From Planctomycetota bacterium (GTDB lineage Bacteria; Planctomycetota; UBA11346): a DNA stretch of 64,000 nt. The stretch's first letter is position 1. Every line of letters begins with the position of its first letter. The notes below the pieces were generated by a model, which had not been told where the DNA came from, did not search any database, and worked only from the letters and a program-made list of their open reading frames with translations. The DNA lies in assembly GCA_014193115.1 (NCBI GenBank), contig BJHQ01000008.1:110648-174647 (forward strand), in the 5' to 3' direction. Positions 1 through 10,140 of this stretch are shown one piece after another. Both the position numbers and the translations under genes were made by a program.

Positions 1-917
1 ACGACGGACTGAGCAGGCGTGACCGGCGGCCATGGTGCCGGCGGCTGGTCGGGCAGGACCACCGGTCGTCCCCAGCCAGCCGGCGCCGGTTCAACCGGAA
101 CCGGTGGAGCAGGAACGGTCGCAAGGCTCGCTGGAGCCGATTCAGGAACAGGCGGGAGAAGCGGCGGCGCAGGCGCGATGATCGGCGGAACCGGGGATGT
201 CTGCGGCGGTACCGGCGCAGCTGGCGGCGGAACTGGTGAGGACGGCGAGGCGCTGGGACCTTGTGGGATCGTGGCCAGATCGATGCCTCGGGTCATGCCC
301 CAGGGGTCAAGGTCATCAGCGGTCTGGGTGCTCGGCTTCGCCTCGTCGGACTTGGATGTTGCCGTGCCGTTCGGACCAGCAGGTGTCCGGTCCGGTGCAG
401 CGTTCCCGCTCGGCGGATCCGGGCTGGCTGACGCAGCAGGCTTGGCGATCCGGTCGGTGACCTTCTGGGCCAGAGCTGCCGGTTTGTCTGGCGCGGCGAC
501 CGGTTTCGGCGAGGTCGTGATCGAGGTGAACGCGACTGGTTTGAGCAGCGTGGCGCAGGTGCTCTTGACGCAGACCGTGTAGCGGGCGGTGCGGATCAGG
601 GATTTGGTCTGGCAGATCGGGCAGGTGCCGATCGATCCGGCCACCGCCGGGCAGCCGCGATTGATGCAGAAGCTGATCCCATCCAGAGTCACCACCGAGA
701 AATTATTGCAGGTCGGACAGGGCTCGCGGACCAGGCCATGGGTCCGGCAGTCGGGGTTGATGCACGAGCGCTTGCGCAGGCTGAACGACGGCGCCCGGCA
801 GAAACCACAGGTGAAACGCTGGACCCCGCCGACGCAGTCAGGGGTACGGCATTCCCAGGTCGAGGGCGAGGTCTGGACCAGGGTTCCAGTGCAGACCGAG
901 CAGGTCGCTTGGCTCAT
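1..917 (-). CDS. Zinc-ribbon repeat protein with proline-rich tail (partial, runs off left edge)
   Basis: An open frame starts with ATG at 917 and runs to the window edge without a stop, so only about 305 N-terminal residues are visible. The first 125 residues hold four zinc ribbons in tandem, each CxxC followed by CxxxxC, with cysteines at 6/9/23/28, 37/40/52/57, 67/70/84/89 and 99/102/116/121, a period of about 31 residues. From about residue 130 the chain is rich in Pro, Ala and Ser, like a disordered linker. It has no signal peptide, so it is probably cytoplasmic. The C-terminal domain that would reveal its function lies outside the window. The regular cysteine spacing makes the frame convincing, but the role is unknown; ribbons of this kind bind nucleic acid or protein. 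Confidence 0.8.
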   Translation of the reverse strand, partial: MSQATCSVCTGTLVQTSPSTWECRTPDCVGGVQRFTCGFCRAPSFSLRKRSCINPDCRTHGLVREPCPTCNNFSVVTLDGISFCINRGCPAVAGSIGTCPICQTKSLIRTARYTVCVKSTCATLLKPVAFTSITTSPKPVAAPDKPAALAQKVTDRIAKPAASASPDPPSGNAAPDRTPAGPNGTATSKSDEAKPSTQTADDLDPWGMTRGIDLATIPQGPSASPSSPVPPPAAPVPPQTSPVPPIIAPAPPLLPPVPESAPASLATVPAPPVPVEPAPAGWGRPVVLPDQPPAPWPPVTPAQSV

Positions 918-929
918 CGCTGCACCAGC

Positions 930-1062
930 CCTGGGAGCGCCGAGCGCCAGCTCGGCAAGTGACTTGCTGGAAGTGAAGCGCGTCCACTGGAATCGCTTGC
1001 CGATACAAACGCACATCCGAATCCAGCCAAACCCAGCCGAGCTGGCGCTCGGCGCTCCCAGG
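930..1062. repeat. 27-bp perfect inverted repeat around a 79-bp spacer, MITE-like
   Basis: Positions 930-956 (starting CCTGGGAGCGCCGAGCGCCA) are the exact reverse complement of 1036-1062. The first mismatch on either side fixes the boundaries. The unit lies between the stop of the FGE-like gene and the start of the zinc-ribbon gene. It could be a non-autonomous transposon, a dispersed palindromic repeat or an attenuating hairpin. I see no clear target-site duplication and no second copy in this window. Confidence 0.7.
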
Positions 1063-1090
1063 TTCGGCCTTGGCGGTTCTTTCCCATCGT

Positions 1091-2518
1091 TCACACCTCT
1101 CCGGCGGCGCCGATGACGCAGCGCAGGCCGCATTCGGCGTAGCCGCGCAGCGGATACAGCGCGAATCGTCGGGTTACCGTGCCCGGGCCGCCGAGCTGAT
1201 AGGGCGCGCCGCGGACGGCGAAGAATGCGCAGCCCTGGTCGGTGCAGTCGCGGTATTCGAAGACGGTACGCCCGGCGACCTGGCGGCGCAGGCAGCCGGC
1301 GTGCTCGAAACGGATGTATTTCCGCTCGCGATCGTCGAACCGCTCGCGGGTCCACTGCCAGCCGAAACCGAGGCCCTGGTGCAGGCTCCGGCCATCGATC
1401 TGGCGGGCGGTGTCGTCGAGCAGCTTGTGATAGGCCTTGGCCCGGGCTTCGAAGGTGGCGATGGAGCTGCCATCCTTGCTGAACCACTGGTTGAAGTCGT
1501 GGGGGCTGCGGCCCTGCCACGGGAAGATGTGCTTGCGGGCGGCGGTCAGCTCACCGCCGTCGAGGGACCAGCCGAAGGCTTTTTCGTATTCAGCCTCGTT
1601 GGCGAGCAGCACCGGCTGGCCGAGGCTGATCCGCAGCCAGGCGGCGAAGGCGGCCGACTCGTACAGCGACACGCCGACCACTGGCAGGTCGCTCCACTTC
1701 ACCGCGTCTGAGAACAGCGACCCGACCGAGCGGGTGGAGCTTGGCCTGGGCGCGGCGTCGGCCCAGAACAGCGGGCGGAAGATCTCCGCCGCCGACAGAT
1801 GGATGCCATCGCCTGCTTCGAGGCCGATGCGCAGGCGATCGAGGACGATGAGCAGCGGGACTTTTTTCGCGGTGCCAGGCGGCAGGCGTTCCTGGATCGC
1901 CACCACCACCCGGCCGAGTTCCTGGAGAACCTCGTCGCGGCTGACCCCGGCGAGGGATTCGATCTGACCGGGATCGAGCAGCGGCTCATCGCGCCAGATC
2001 GATCGGGCCAGGCCGCGGCGGAGCACGGCATAGGTGCGGACCACTGCCCGCGACAGGCCATCGAAACCGGGTTCGCTCGGCGGCAGGTGGTGGCCGAGCA
2101 GCTGGCGCTGGGCTTCATAGGCGTGGCTGCGGACCAGGGCGTCGAGGGCGCTGGTGCAACCGGCATAGGACTCGGTCAGCACCAGGCCGGCCTCGGGCGA
2201 CGGCACCCGCACCTGGTCCAAAGGATGCAGCGACCACACGTATTCCCAGATCTCCGGATCATCGACCAGCGCCAAGGTCGGATCGCCGGGATGGCGGGCG
2301 TTCCAGAACTCCTGGTATTCGCCGTTGGTCACCATGCGCGGCATGATCGCATAGGCCGGCAGATCGACCCACCGGCCCGGGGTTCCCGCCAGCACGGCGC
2401 CGAGGCCCAGGCACCGCGCCTGGTCGAGCCGGCGCAACGGCTCGGCCACGTCGGGGTAGTCCATCCCGAGCAGGAACGGCCCGGCCGGGATCTCGACGAA
2501 GTCTTCGGGGCGGATCAT
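1091..2518 (-). CDS. Formylglycine-generating-enzyme (SUMF1/FGE) fold protein
   Basis: A 475-residue protein opening with the FGE-sulfatase signature EIPAGPFLLGMD and closing with an FGE-typical end, RGYAECGLRCV. The middle contains SLYESAAFAAWL and LANEAEYEKAFGW, matching the family's 'aeAyCrWLg / LPTEAEWEyAa' region. An extra helical segment, roughly residues 100-240, interrupts the fold. True FGE converts a sulfatase cysteine to formylglycine. Many bacterial members only share the C-type-lectin-like fold, as in DGR or ergothioneine-type proteins, and no sulfatase gene is nearby. It lies 33 bp downstream of leuS on the same strand, so cotranscription is likely. It has no signal peptide. The fold is well supported but the activity is not. 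Confidence 0.8.
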   Translation of the reverse strand: MIRPEDFVEIPAGPFLLGMDYPDVAEPLRRLDQARCLGLGAVLAGTPGRWVDLPAYAIMPRMVTNGEYQEFWNARHPGDPTLALVDDPEIWEYVWSLHPLDQVRVPSPEAGLVLTESYAGCTSALDALVRSHAYEAQRQLLGHHLPPSEPGFDGLSRAVVRTYAVLRRGLARSIWRDEPLLDPGQIESLAGVSRDEVLQELGRVVVAIQERLPPGTAKKVPLLIVLDRLRIGLEAGDGIHLSAAEIFRPLFWADAAPRPSSTRSVGSLFSDAVKWSDLPVVGVSLYESAAFAAWLRISLGQPVLLANEAEYEKAFGWSLDGGELTAARKHIFPWQGRSPHDFNQWFSKDGSSIATFEARAKAYHKLLDDTARQIDGRSLHQGLGFGWQWTRERFDDRERKYIRFEHAGCLRRQVAGRTVFEYRDCTDQGCAFFAVRGAPYQLGGPGTVTRRFALYPLRGYAECGLRCVIGAAGEV

Positions 2519-2551
2519 CGGCTCAGGCAGCTTGCTTTCACGCCACCGCGA

Positions 2552-5242
2552 TCAACCCAGCACCAGGTTGATGATTTTGCCATGGACGACCACCAGTTTT
2601 TTCACCGGGCGCCCGGTCATCAGCGCCGCCACGTCGGCGTGGGCGAGCACCGCGGCGTCGAGGTCCTTGCCGGTCAGGGTCCGGGCCAGAGCGACGCGGC
2701 CGCGCAGCTTGCCGTTGATCTGGATCGGGTAATCGACGGTGTCGGCCTCGATCTGGCTGGCGTCGAAGGCTGGCCAACCGGCGCGTACCAGACTGTCGGC
2801 GCTGCCGTCGCCGGTGAGGTCCGCCCACAGTTCGTGGCACAGGTGCGGAGCCATCGGCGCGAGCAGGCGGATCAGCGTGGTCAGGGCCAGCTTGAGCACG
2901 TCTGGGCGCAGCTCGGCCGCGCCGAGTTCGTTGGTCAGTTCCATGCAGGCGGCGATGGTGGTGTTGAAACCGAAGTCTTTTTCCATCGCGTCGGTGGCGC
3001 GCTTGATCGTGGCGTGGATTTTCCTGACGACCTGCTGATCGGCGCCGGCCAGCTCGCGGACGTGGCCCGCGAAAGGCGCGACGCCGGCAGTCTTGTCGCG
3101 TGACGTCTGGGCCAGGGTCCACAACCCTTTCAGATAGCGTGAACAGCCGCGCACGCTGTCTTCGTTCCATTCCAGGTCCCGTTCGACCGGCGCTGCAAAC
3201 AACGCGAACAAGCGGGCGGTGTCGGCGCCGTAACGTTCCACCAGGTGCTGGGGATCGACCGTGTTGCGCTTCGATTTCGACATTTTCTCGACCCTGCCGA
3301 CGTTCACCGGCTGGCCGTCGGCGAGCAGCTTGGCCGAGACCACCTTGCCCTTGGCGTCCTTGACGACCTCGACTTCTTCCGGGTAGAACCATTGCGGTTT
3401 GCCATCGGCGGCGGTGCGGCTGTAGGTCTCCAGGCCGACCATGCCCTGGCAGAGCAGGCGCTTGAACGGTTCGCGCACGGTGGTGTGGCCGGTGTCGGCC
3501 AGGGCCTTCTGGAAGAACCGGGCGTAGAGCAGATGCAGGACGGCGTGCTCGATGCCGCCGATGTAGAGATCCACCGGCAGCCAGTGGTCGACGCGCTTGC
3601 GGTCGAGGGGATCAAGGCAGCCCAAGTCAGCCCGGCGGTTGTCATGGCAGGCATAGCGGGCGAAGTACCACGACGATTCCATGAACGTGTCCATGGTGTC
3701 GGTTTCGCGCCGGGCCGATTCCGGGCCGTTCGGTCCGCGCCAGGTCAGCGGCTGACCGGACTGGTCGCTGGTCGCCCAGGTCGGGTGCTTTTCCAAAGGA
3801 TTCCCGGTGCCGTCGAAGACCACGTCTTCGGGCAGACGCACCGGCAGATCTTGCGGGCGCAGCGGCACGATGCCCGAATCGCGGGCATAGACGAACGGGA
3901 TCGCGTTGCCCCAATAGCGTTGCCGGCTGAGGCACCAGTCGCGCAGGCGGTACGTGGTGGTGGCTCGGCCGGCGCGGCGTTCTGCGAGCCAGGCGATGAT
4001 CTTCGCCTTGGCGTCCTCTGAGGGCAGGCCGGTGAACTGCGCGCTGTCGACCATGGTACCAGGTTCGGTGTAGGCACTGTCGCCGGACTGGTGCCGTTTC
4101 CATTCAGCCTGGCGGGCCGCATCGGCTTCGCCGTCGGCCAGGCGGATCACGGTGCGCACGTCCAGTCCGTATGTCCGGGCGAAGGCGAAGTCGCGGTGGT
4201 CGTGGGCCGGCACCGCCATGACCACGCCCGTGCCGTAATCGGCGAGCACGAAATTCGCCGCGTACAACGGCACTTTTCCGCCAGTGGTCGGATTGACCAC
4301 GAAAACGCCGGTGAAACAGCCTTTTTTCTCGGCGTCTTCGCCGAGGCGGTCGTGCTCGCTGGTGGCCTGGACCTCGGCGGCGAAAGCGTCCACCGCGGCG
4401 CGGTGGCTGGCGGGAACGATCTTGTCCAGCAGCGCATGGTCGGGGGCGATGGAGACGAAGGTCACGCCGAACAACGTGTCGGGCCGGGTGGTGAACACGG
4501 TCAGCTTCACGTCGGGGTGGCCGTCGACCAGGAAATCGATCTCGGCTCCGCCGCTGCGCCCGATCCAGTGCCGTTGCTGGATCAGCACCGCGTCGGGCCA
4601 GCCGGGCAGATCATAGGTCCGGTCGAGCAGCTCGTCGGCATAGGCGGTGATGCGCAGGTACCACTGCGGCAGCTCCTTCTGGATCACCGGCATGCCGGTA
4701 CGCCAGCACTTGCCGTCGATCACCTGCTCATTTGCCAGCACGCAGTTCAGCCCGGTCGACCAATTGACCAGTGACGACTTGCGGTAGACCAGCCCGCGCT
4801 CGACGAAATCCAGGAAGATCCGCTGTTCGCGCTCGGCATAGCCGGGATCGCTGCACGCGAACTCCCGGGACCAGGCGTAACTGAAGCCCATGCGCTTCAG
4901 CTGGCCGCGCATGTAGGCGATGTTCTGATAGGTCCAGGTCTTGGGATGGGCGCCGCGCTCGATCGCGGCCTGTTCCGCCGGCAGCCCGAAGCTGTCCCAG
5001 CCCATCGGATGCAGCACGTGGAAGCCGCGCATCCGCTGATAGCGCGCCACGGCGTCGCCGATGGTGTAGTTGCGGACGTGCCCCATGTGCAGCTTGCCGC
5101 TGGGATAGGGGAACATCTCGAGGACGTAATAGCATTTTTCCCGCGGCAGGTCGTCGGCGACCTCGTGGCAGCCGGCGGCTTCCCAGCGCGCCTGCCAAGC
5201 GGGTTCGATGGCGGCGGGGTCGTAGGGTCGGATATCGCTCAT
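2552..5242 (-). CDS. leuS: Leucyl-tRNA synthetase
   Basis: Class Ia aminoacyl-tRNA synthetase that charges tRNA-Leu with leucine in the cytoplasm. The 896 residues include the HIGH-type motif HMGH at 52-55, the KMSKS motif at 653-657 in [14 protein letters not shown], and a CP1 editing domain with [20 protein letters not shown]. The C-terminal anticodon-binding and leucine-specific regions are present ([10 protein letters not shown]). The length is slightly above that of E. coli LeuRS. The ATG at 5242 gives the normal N-terminus. It heads a minus-strand run with the FGE-like gene downstream. No T-box or leader is obvious in the 89 bp between it and the next gene upstream. Confidence 0.98.
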   Translation of the reverse strand: MSDIRPYDPAAIEPAWQARWEAAGCHEVADDLPREKCYYVLEMFPYPSGKLHMGHVRNYTIGDAVARYQRMRGFHVLHPMGWDSFGLPAEQAAIERGAHPKTWTYQNIAYMRGQLKRMGFSYAWSREFACSDPGYAEREQRIFLDFVERGLVYRKSSLVNWSTGLNCVLANEQVIDGKCWRTGMPVIQKELPQWYLRITAYADELLDRTYDLPGWPDAVLIQQRHWIGRSGGAEIDFLVDGHPDVKLTVFTTRPDTLFGVTFVSIAPDHALLDKIVPASHRAAVDAFAAEVQATSEHDRLGEDAEKKGCFTGVFVVNPTTGGKVPLYAANFVLADYGTGVVMAVPAHDHRDFAFARTYGLDVRTVIRLADGEADAARQAEWKRHQSGDSAYTEPGTMVDSAQFTGLPSEDAKAKIIAWLAERRAGRATTTYRLRDWCLSRQRYWGNAIPFVYARDSGIVPLRPQDLPVRLPEDVVFDGTGNPLEKHPTWATSDQSGQPLTWRGPNGPESARRETDTMDTFMESSWYFARYACHDNRRADLGCLDPLDRKRVDHWLPVDLYIGGIEHAVLHLLYARFFQKALADTGHTTVREPFKRLLCQGMVGLETYSRTAADGKPQWFYPEEVEVVKDAKGKVVSAKLLADGQPVNVGRVEKMSKSKRNTVDPQHLVERYGADTARLFALFAAPVERDLEWNEDSVRGCSRYLKGLWTLAQTSRDKTAGVAPFAGHVRELAGADQQVVRKIHATIKRATDAMEKDFGFNTTIAACMELTNELGAAELRPDVLKLALTTLIRLLAPMAPHLCHELWADLTGDGSADSLVRAGWPAFDASQIEADTVDYPIQINGKLRGRVALARTLTGKDLDAAVLAHADVAALMTGRPVKKLVVVHGKIINLVLG

Positions 5243-5331
5243 GGGCGCGGCAGTGTTTGCAGAAACACTCCGACGCCAAGCAGGTGGCGAGCTGCGGAGC
5301 AGTTCGCGAGCCGCGGAGCAGGCGTCGCTGG

Positions 5332-7446
5332 CTACGGATTGCCGACGGTGATGCCGTTGCCGTCGAACGACACCACGCGCTTGCCGACGCGGATGCGCTC
5401 GCCGTCGGCCACCGGGGCTGGGTGGTCGCCTTTACCGAAGGTCAGGATCAGCGCCGGCTTGCCGCCCAAGGTGGTGGTGGTGTAGCGGGCCTTGACGCCA
5501 TCGGCGGGAAGATCGACATCCTTGCCGGCGATCAGCCCATTGCCGACCGCGACATAGAGCAGCTCGGCGCCGCCAGCGCCGCTGAAATCGATCGCATACC
5601 AGGCGCCGCCTTTGGGGAAGCCGATCACCGCCGAGCCATCGGGCCAGGTCTTGAAGCCGGTGCAGGTGCCCCATTTGTACAAGTTGGAATTGGGCAGCTT
5701 CTGGTCATAGCCGGCGACCAGCACCGAGCACGGATCCTTCTCATTGCCGACGAAACCGGCGAAGGAGATCAGGATGTCGGTGCGGTCCTTCCAGCGATTG
5801 CGGGTCGACAGATACCGGTGTTTTTCATCGAAATGGGCCAGGGGCCGGGTCTCGGCGGGATTGCGCGGGGTCACACCCCAGGGCCAGTTGAGCAGGGCGA
5901 ACAGACAGCGGTGGGCATAAGGCGAGACCGTGTCATAGGTGCGCTTGGCCGGATCGGGCTCGACGATGTTCTCGTACACCCACAGCGCTGCGGGTTTGTA
6001 GTCGTCGCGCATGATCCCGAAGCCCTGGCAGAACTGCCCGCCGCGGGACAGGCCATCGCGGTCGCTGCCGCGCTGACCGAAATCGCCGTTCCCATAATTG
6101 CCTGCAAAATAGCCGTGGGGATAGATCAGGTACCAGGGTTTGCCCTTGATCGTGGTCAAGTCCTGGCAACGAATCCACAGAATGCTCGATGCGGTGCGCC
6201 GAGGAGAGCAGAAATCGAGACCGGCCGCGACCCGATAGGCCTGCAAGGCGGGGACGAAGGCGGTGTCGGTGGTGATGCCGCCGGGTCCCGGACCTTGGCT
6301 GTAATAGCCGCCGGGGCCGAGACCTTTCTCCAACTGGGTGGTGATCCGCGCCTGATTGATCTTGAGCAGTTCCTCGATCCGGGCCGGGTCGGTGCCGGGA
6401 TCGCCGCGGATGGCGAGCAGGGCCAGGGCGGCGCCGCCGATCTGGGGGCCCCAGTGGTTGCTGTCCGGTCCAAGCCGGCTGCCGGCGGCGAGGTCGGCCA
6501 GGTTCTCACCGGGACCCCAGTCGTAGTCCTGGATCTCTTTGGCGAAACGCTGGCGTTCGGCGGGTTCCCAGCCATCGGCGCACAGGTCGTAGCCGGCGGC
6601 GTACCAGCCCACGGCCGGGCCGGCGCGCAGCGCCCCGCCGGCATTGGCCCAGGCATAGCGGTCGTCCCGGTCGCGCACCCCGCGCAGGGCCAGCTCGAAA
6701 CAACGTCGGCCCAGTTCAGCGTATTTCCGGTCGCCGGTGAGCTGCCACAGCAGTCCGAAGCCGATCACATGGCTGATTGAATAGGTCCCGATCGGGACGC
6801 CGCCGCCGACCTTGCCCAGGGCGACAGCGCGCCACGGATCGACGACGATGTCTTCGGTGGTGTCCAGCGGCGGCAGCCCGGCGAGGGGGTCTTTTGCGGT
6901 CAGGGCTTTGGAGGACTCCAGGTCCGCGGATTTATCATCGCTTTTCGCTTGCTTCGCTTTGGCCACAGCGGCCGAGGCATGGCCGAAGCTGTCGTGCCTG
7001 GTCCGGGCTGGCATGCCCTTTTCCTTCCACGCCGAGAGCAGGCGGAGGATGCCGTTCCAATCGACCACCACGGTTCCGGCATAGGCCTCGGTAGTAGCGC
7101 TGTACCAGATCGGCATGTCCTCGCCGCCGCCGAGCAGTTCGCGCAGCCGGGCGACGATCTGCTTGCCTTCGGGGGTCGCGGCGCGGCGGCGCAGCTCGGG
7201 CAGGTCGCCACGGCGGAAGAACAGCCGGGGATGCTCGCCGGGGGCGGGAGCGACGTGGCCGGGAACCACGGCCGGGATCGGGATGTCGGCCTCGAAGGCG
7301 GTCGGAACCGGCTCTGGTGGAGCGGTCAGAACGGGCGGCGCAGGCGTCGGCTCGGCCGCGACAGCGAACCACGTCACTGCCAGCAGGCTCCAGGCGAGGA
7401 ATCCACTCCGGCGATCGGGAGCGCAGGAGCTGCGGAATGGAAGCAT
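5332..7446 (-). CDS. Secreted heparinase II/III-like protein
   Basis: A 704-residue exported protein with an N-terminal hydrophobic segment ([15 protein letters not shown]) ending in a signal-peptidase-like site. After a Pro-rich linker comes [20 protein letters not shown], the opening motif of many heparinase/alginate-lyase-like toroid proteins. The same motif is found in the two giant proteins at 26.8-34.1 kb. The middle is helical and rich in Trp and Tyr, and the C-terminal third ([19 protein letters not shown]) is beta-rich. This fits a polysaccharide lyase or hydrolase acting outside the cytoplasm. The substrate is not predictable. It is divergent from the ATP-grasp gene across a 242-bp gap. 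The start is probable but lacks a strong Shine-Dalgarno sequence. Confidence 0.75.
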   Translation of the reverse strand: MLPFRSSCAPDRRSGFLAWSLLAVTWFAVAAEPTPAPPVLTAPPEPVPTAFEADIPIPAVVPGHVAPAPGEHPRLFFRRGDLPELRRRAATPEGKQIVARLRELLGGGEDMPIWYSATTEAYAGTVVVDWNGILRLLSAWKEKGMPARTRHDSFGHASAAVAKAKQAKSDDKSADLESSKALTAKDPLAGLPPLDTTEDIVVDPWRAVALGKVGGGVPIGTYSISHVIGFGLLWQLTGDRKYAELGRRCFELALRGVRDRDDRYAWANAGGALRAGPAVGWYAAGYDLCADGWEPAERQRFAKEIQDYDWGPGENLADLAAGSRLGPDSNHWGPQIGGAALALLAIRGDPGTDPARIEELLKINQARITTQLEKGLGPGGYYSQGPGPGGITTDTAFVPALQAYRVAAGLDFCSPRRTASSILWIRCQDLTTIKGKPWYLIYPHGYFAGNYGNGDFGQRGSDRDGLSRGGQFCQGFGIMRDDYKPAALWVYENIVEPDPAKRTYDTVSPYAHRCLFALLNWPWGVTPRNPAETRPLAHFDEKHRYLSTRNRWKDRTDILISFAGFVGNEKDPCSVLVAGYDQKLPNSNLYKWGTCTGFKTWPDGSAVIGFPKGGAWYAIDFSGAGGAELLYVAVGNGLIAGKDVDLPADGVKARYTTTTLGGKPALILTFGKGDHPAPVADGERIRVGKRVVSFDGNGITVGNP

Positions 7447-7688
7447 GCCGCCCAGGTTACGGCCTGAGCCCGGGTCATGTTGATCGCTCCGTTCTCTTGA
7501 ACGAAACGCCGTTCACACGGCGCAACATCAGGCACGACTACGCCCCACAAAGATTGCTTGCCTTCGGCCGGAAACCAGCAAGACGACCGCCTAACCTGGA
7601 GACCGTTCAGGCGCGCGAACTGACCAGCAGGTGCTGGCCCGGTTCGTGCGTCGCAGCGGCCTCCGAGATCGTCCCAAAAGGATCTCCC

Positions 7689-8615
7689 ATGCCCTGCGTT
7701 GCCTTCGCCACCAGCCGCGATCTGCCCCACTCCACGCCCGACGACCAGCTGGCGGTCGACGCCTTGCGCCGCCGCGGCATCGCCGTTGAACCGGTCGTCT
7801 GGGACGATCCGGCGGTGACGTGGAGCGCTTTCGATCAGGTCGTGATCCGATCCACCTGGGATTACCATCTGAAACCCGTCCTGTACGAACGCTGGCTGCG
7901 CGGTTTCCTGGCCACCCCTGAACAGCTGCGCAATCCGCCTGAGTCGGTGCTGGCCAACCTCGACAAACGCTACCTGCGGGTGCTCGCCGAACGCGGTGCG
8001 CCGATCATCCCCACCGCCTGGATCGATCGCGGTCCGCAGCGTCCGCTGCGCGACCTGTTGCTGGCCAACGCCTGGGACCAGGTGGTGATCAAGCCGGCGG
8101 TCTCGGCCAGCGCCCATGGCACCTGGCGGACCACCTTGGCCAAAGCCGTTGCCGACGAGCAGCAGTTCGCCGCGCAAGCCGCCGAGAGCGATCTGCTGAT
8201 CCAGCCGTTCATCCCCGAGATCGCCACCCGCGGCGAATGGTCGTTGGTCTTCATCGACGGCGATTTCTGCCACGCCGTCATCAAGCTGCCGGCCGGAGGT
8301 GATTTCCGCGTCCAGGGCGAATATGGCGGCCGATCGATCGCCGCGACGCCGACTCCGGAATTGATCGCCCAGGCCGCGGCGATCCTGGCCCTGGTCGATG
8401 GCGCCGATCATCGGCCGATCCTGTACGCCCGGATCGACGGCGTCGAAACCGCAGACGGGTTCCGGTTGATGGAATTGGAAATCAACGAGCCGTCACTCTA
8501 TTTCAAGCATTCCAAGGAAGCTGCGGAGCGCTTCGCCGCAGCCATAGCCGGATCCATCGAATTGCGCCGTCTGGTGGTTCGGGTCGCGATGCCTGCCCGC
8601 CAGTTGGCGGCATGA
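7689..8615 (+). CDS. ATP-grasp domain protein (RimK/DcsG-like ligase)
   Basis: A 308-residue cytoplasmic protein of the ATP-grasp superfamily, which forms amide or ester bonds with an ATP-derived acyl-phosphate. Visible marks are IRSTWDYHLK near the N-terminus, VIKPAVSASAHGTWR for the first nucleotide-binding strand, LLIQPFIPEIATRGEWSLVFI in the central domain, and the metal-binding end RLMELEINEPSLYF. The pattern resembles the family annotated as glutathione-synthetase-like or DcsG-like. The ATG at 7689 is chosen because AAGGA lies 7 bases upstream; the frame is open further 5', but that stretch has no family similarity. The gene is single and points toward a convergent HD-domain gene 13 bp away. 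The substrate is unknown. Confidence 0.8.
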   Translation: MPCVAFATSRDLPHSTPDDQLAVDALRRRGIAVEPVVWDDPAVTWSAFDQVVIRSTWDYHLKPVLYERWLRGFLATPEQLRNPPESVLANLDKRYLRVLAERGAPIIPTAWIDRGPQRPLRDLLLANAWDQVVIKPAVSASAHGTWRTTLAKAVADEQQFAAQAAESDLLIQPFIPEIATRGEWSLVFIDGDFCHAVIKLPAGGDFRVQGEYGGRSIAATPTPELIAQAAAILALVDGADHRPILYARIDGVETADGFRLMELEINEPSLYFKHSKEAAERFAAAIAGSIELRRLVVRVAMPARQLAA

Positions 8616-8628
8616 ACCTTCCGCGGGC

Positions 8629-9303
8629 TCAGCGCGGGGCGACCTCATCCGCCAATTGATCGAGAAACATCAGCAAAAAGGCATGGCGTTTGGCGGCCTC
8701 GACCCGGGACATGGCAAAGTGCATGCCCTGGGCCAGGCGGAGCAGTTTCGCCGGCAGGTGGTCCACCGCCTGGATCCGGTCGTTGAGTTGACGATCGCTA
8801 CGCGCCACCGGATCGGCCGGGTCATAGAACCGACCTGGCCGATCGGGTTTGGTCATGAACTGGCCGCACGCCACGGTGCGCATCAGCCCGACCGCGCCGA
8901 TAGCGTCGAGCCGGTCGGCATCTTGCAGCACCGCTCCGAGCGGCGAGGTCGGCGCCAGGCCCCGGGACCACGACGACGTGCGCACGGCTTCGGCGACAGC
9001 GGCGATCTCGGCGGCAGCGTAGCCCGCCGCGGTCAGCACCGCCGGCGCGGCGGCGGCGCTGCGCTCTCCGCCGGTGGATCGGTCAGCGGAATCCTTGGGC
9101 ACGAACACCAGGTCATGGACCAGCGCGGTGGCTCCGGCGAGGTCGGCCGCGACGCCGGCCTCGCCCGACAATCGCAGCGCCCAGCCATAGACCCGGGCGA
9201 TGTGGTGGCGATCATGGGCCAGTTCGGCAGCGGGCAGTCGTGGTTCGACCGAAGCCCACAACAGCGCGTGCCGGGGATGGGCCGGATCGAGCCAGCTGCT
9301 CAC
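8629..9303 (-). CDS. HD-domain phosphohydrolase
   Basis: A 224-residue metal-dependent phosphohydrolase of the HD superfamily. The first histidine is in ELAHDRHHIARVYGWA, the HD pair in ATALVHDLVFVPK, and the distal aspartate in GAVLQDADRLDAIG, as in the YedJ-like group that acts on small phosphorylated or nucleotide substrates. The chosen start is GTG at 9303, which overlaps the stop of the upstream membrane-protein gene in a GTGA arrangement and so indicates translational coupling. The frame is open further upstream, but there it only shadows the neighbouring gene. It has no signal peptide. The substrate is unknown. Confidence 0.85.
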   Translation of the reverse strand: MSSWLDPAHPRHALLWASVEPRLPAAELAHDRHHIARVYGWALRLSGEAGVAADLAGATALVHDLVFVPKDSADRSTGGERSAAAAPAVLTAAGYAAAEIAAVAEAVRTSSWSRGLAPTSPLGAVLQDADRLDAIGAVGLMRTVACGQFMTKPDRPGRFYDPADPVARSDRQLNDRIQAVDHLPAKLLRLAQGMHFAMSRVEAAKRHAFLLMFLDQLADEVAPR

Positions 9304-10010
9304 TGCGAGACGATCTCCCAGGTCGGCTGGGCGCCGAGCCCCTTGGGATTGGGTTGGGCGAGCAGCGCGGCCAGTTCGCCATAGCGTGGCGAGCGGGGAA
9401 TCCCCGACGACGCGCCGTAGATCAGCTGGATGCCGTCGTTCGTCTGCCTGACATTGAATTGCGGTTCCCACCCGCCGGGCTGCCGGGCGAGCCAGTCATT
9501 GCACTGCTTCGCCAGCAATTTGTAGCGCTCTTGCAGAGCCTGGGTGGCCGCCGGATCGCGTTTGATGACCAGCACGAACTTGGCCACCGGTTCATCAGGC
9601 TCGCGGCGCTCGATGGCGACCGGGATGATCGGCTGGGGCGTGGCCGGGCCGGCCATGCTCTTCCCGAGGAAGAAGAAACCCAGGCAGCAGCCGATGAACA
9701 GCAGGGCCACGGTGACCAGGGCGTTCGACGACAGGAAGATGCCGGGCTGCGCCGGCTGGGGGAACTGCTGCTGCGTGCCGACCGGAGGTTGACTGAGCAG
9801 TTCAGGCAGCGGCGTCGAAATCCGTCCGGGCGGTCGCAGACCACCGGAGGACAGCGGGGCCTGGCTGATCGGTCCGCGGACCGCTGGCGCCGCCGGGCGG
9901 ACCGCCGGCGGTTGTCCGGATTGCTCGCTGATCCGGCGCTGCACCTGCTGCAACGTGGCATAGACCTGATCGGTGCGGCTGCGGAACATGGATCGTACCA
10001 GTCGGGACAT
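9300..10010 (-). CDS. Single-pass membrane protein of unknown function
   Basis: A 236-residue protein with a cytoplasmic N-terminal half rich in Gln, Pro and Arg, one transmembrane segment (ALVTVALLFIGCCLGFFFLG) near the middle, and a C-terminal domain of about 100 residues outside it (FVLVIKRDPAATQALQERYK). The ATG at 10010 has GGGAGG about 10 bases upstream and is preferred over an earlier in-frame ATG. Its stop overlaps the GTG of the HD hydrolase gene. I do not recognise the family; coupling to the HD gene suggests the two act together. Confidence 0.65.
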   Translation of the reverse strand: MSRLVRSMFRSRTDQVYATLQQVQRRISEQSGQPPAVRPAAPAVRGPISQAPLSSGGLRPPGRISTPLPELLSQPPVGTQQQFPQPAQPGIFLSSNALVTVALLFIGCCLGFFFLGKSMAGPATPQPIIPVAIERREPDEPVAKFVLVIKRDPAATQALQERYKLLAKQCNDWLARQPGGWEPQFNVRQTNDGIQLIYGASSGIPRSPRYGELAALLAQPNPKGLGAQPTWEIVSQ

Positions 10011-10140
10011 GCTAGCCGCTCCTCCCGGATCGGCCAGGGGCCACACTGCCCGGAAGCAATGCCACGGGTCTGGGTCTCAGCGCGGCCAGGCGGATCCTGA
10101 TCCGGCTTGCTCCACGGGGGATCCGGCGCTGTCATCACGC

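Noticed and set aside
19..582. 187-codon plus-strand frame at the left edge
   Set aside because: It is antisense to the proline-rich tail of the zinc-ribbon gene, and its Gly/Ala/Thr-rich sequence is the mirror of Pro codons.
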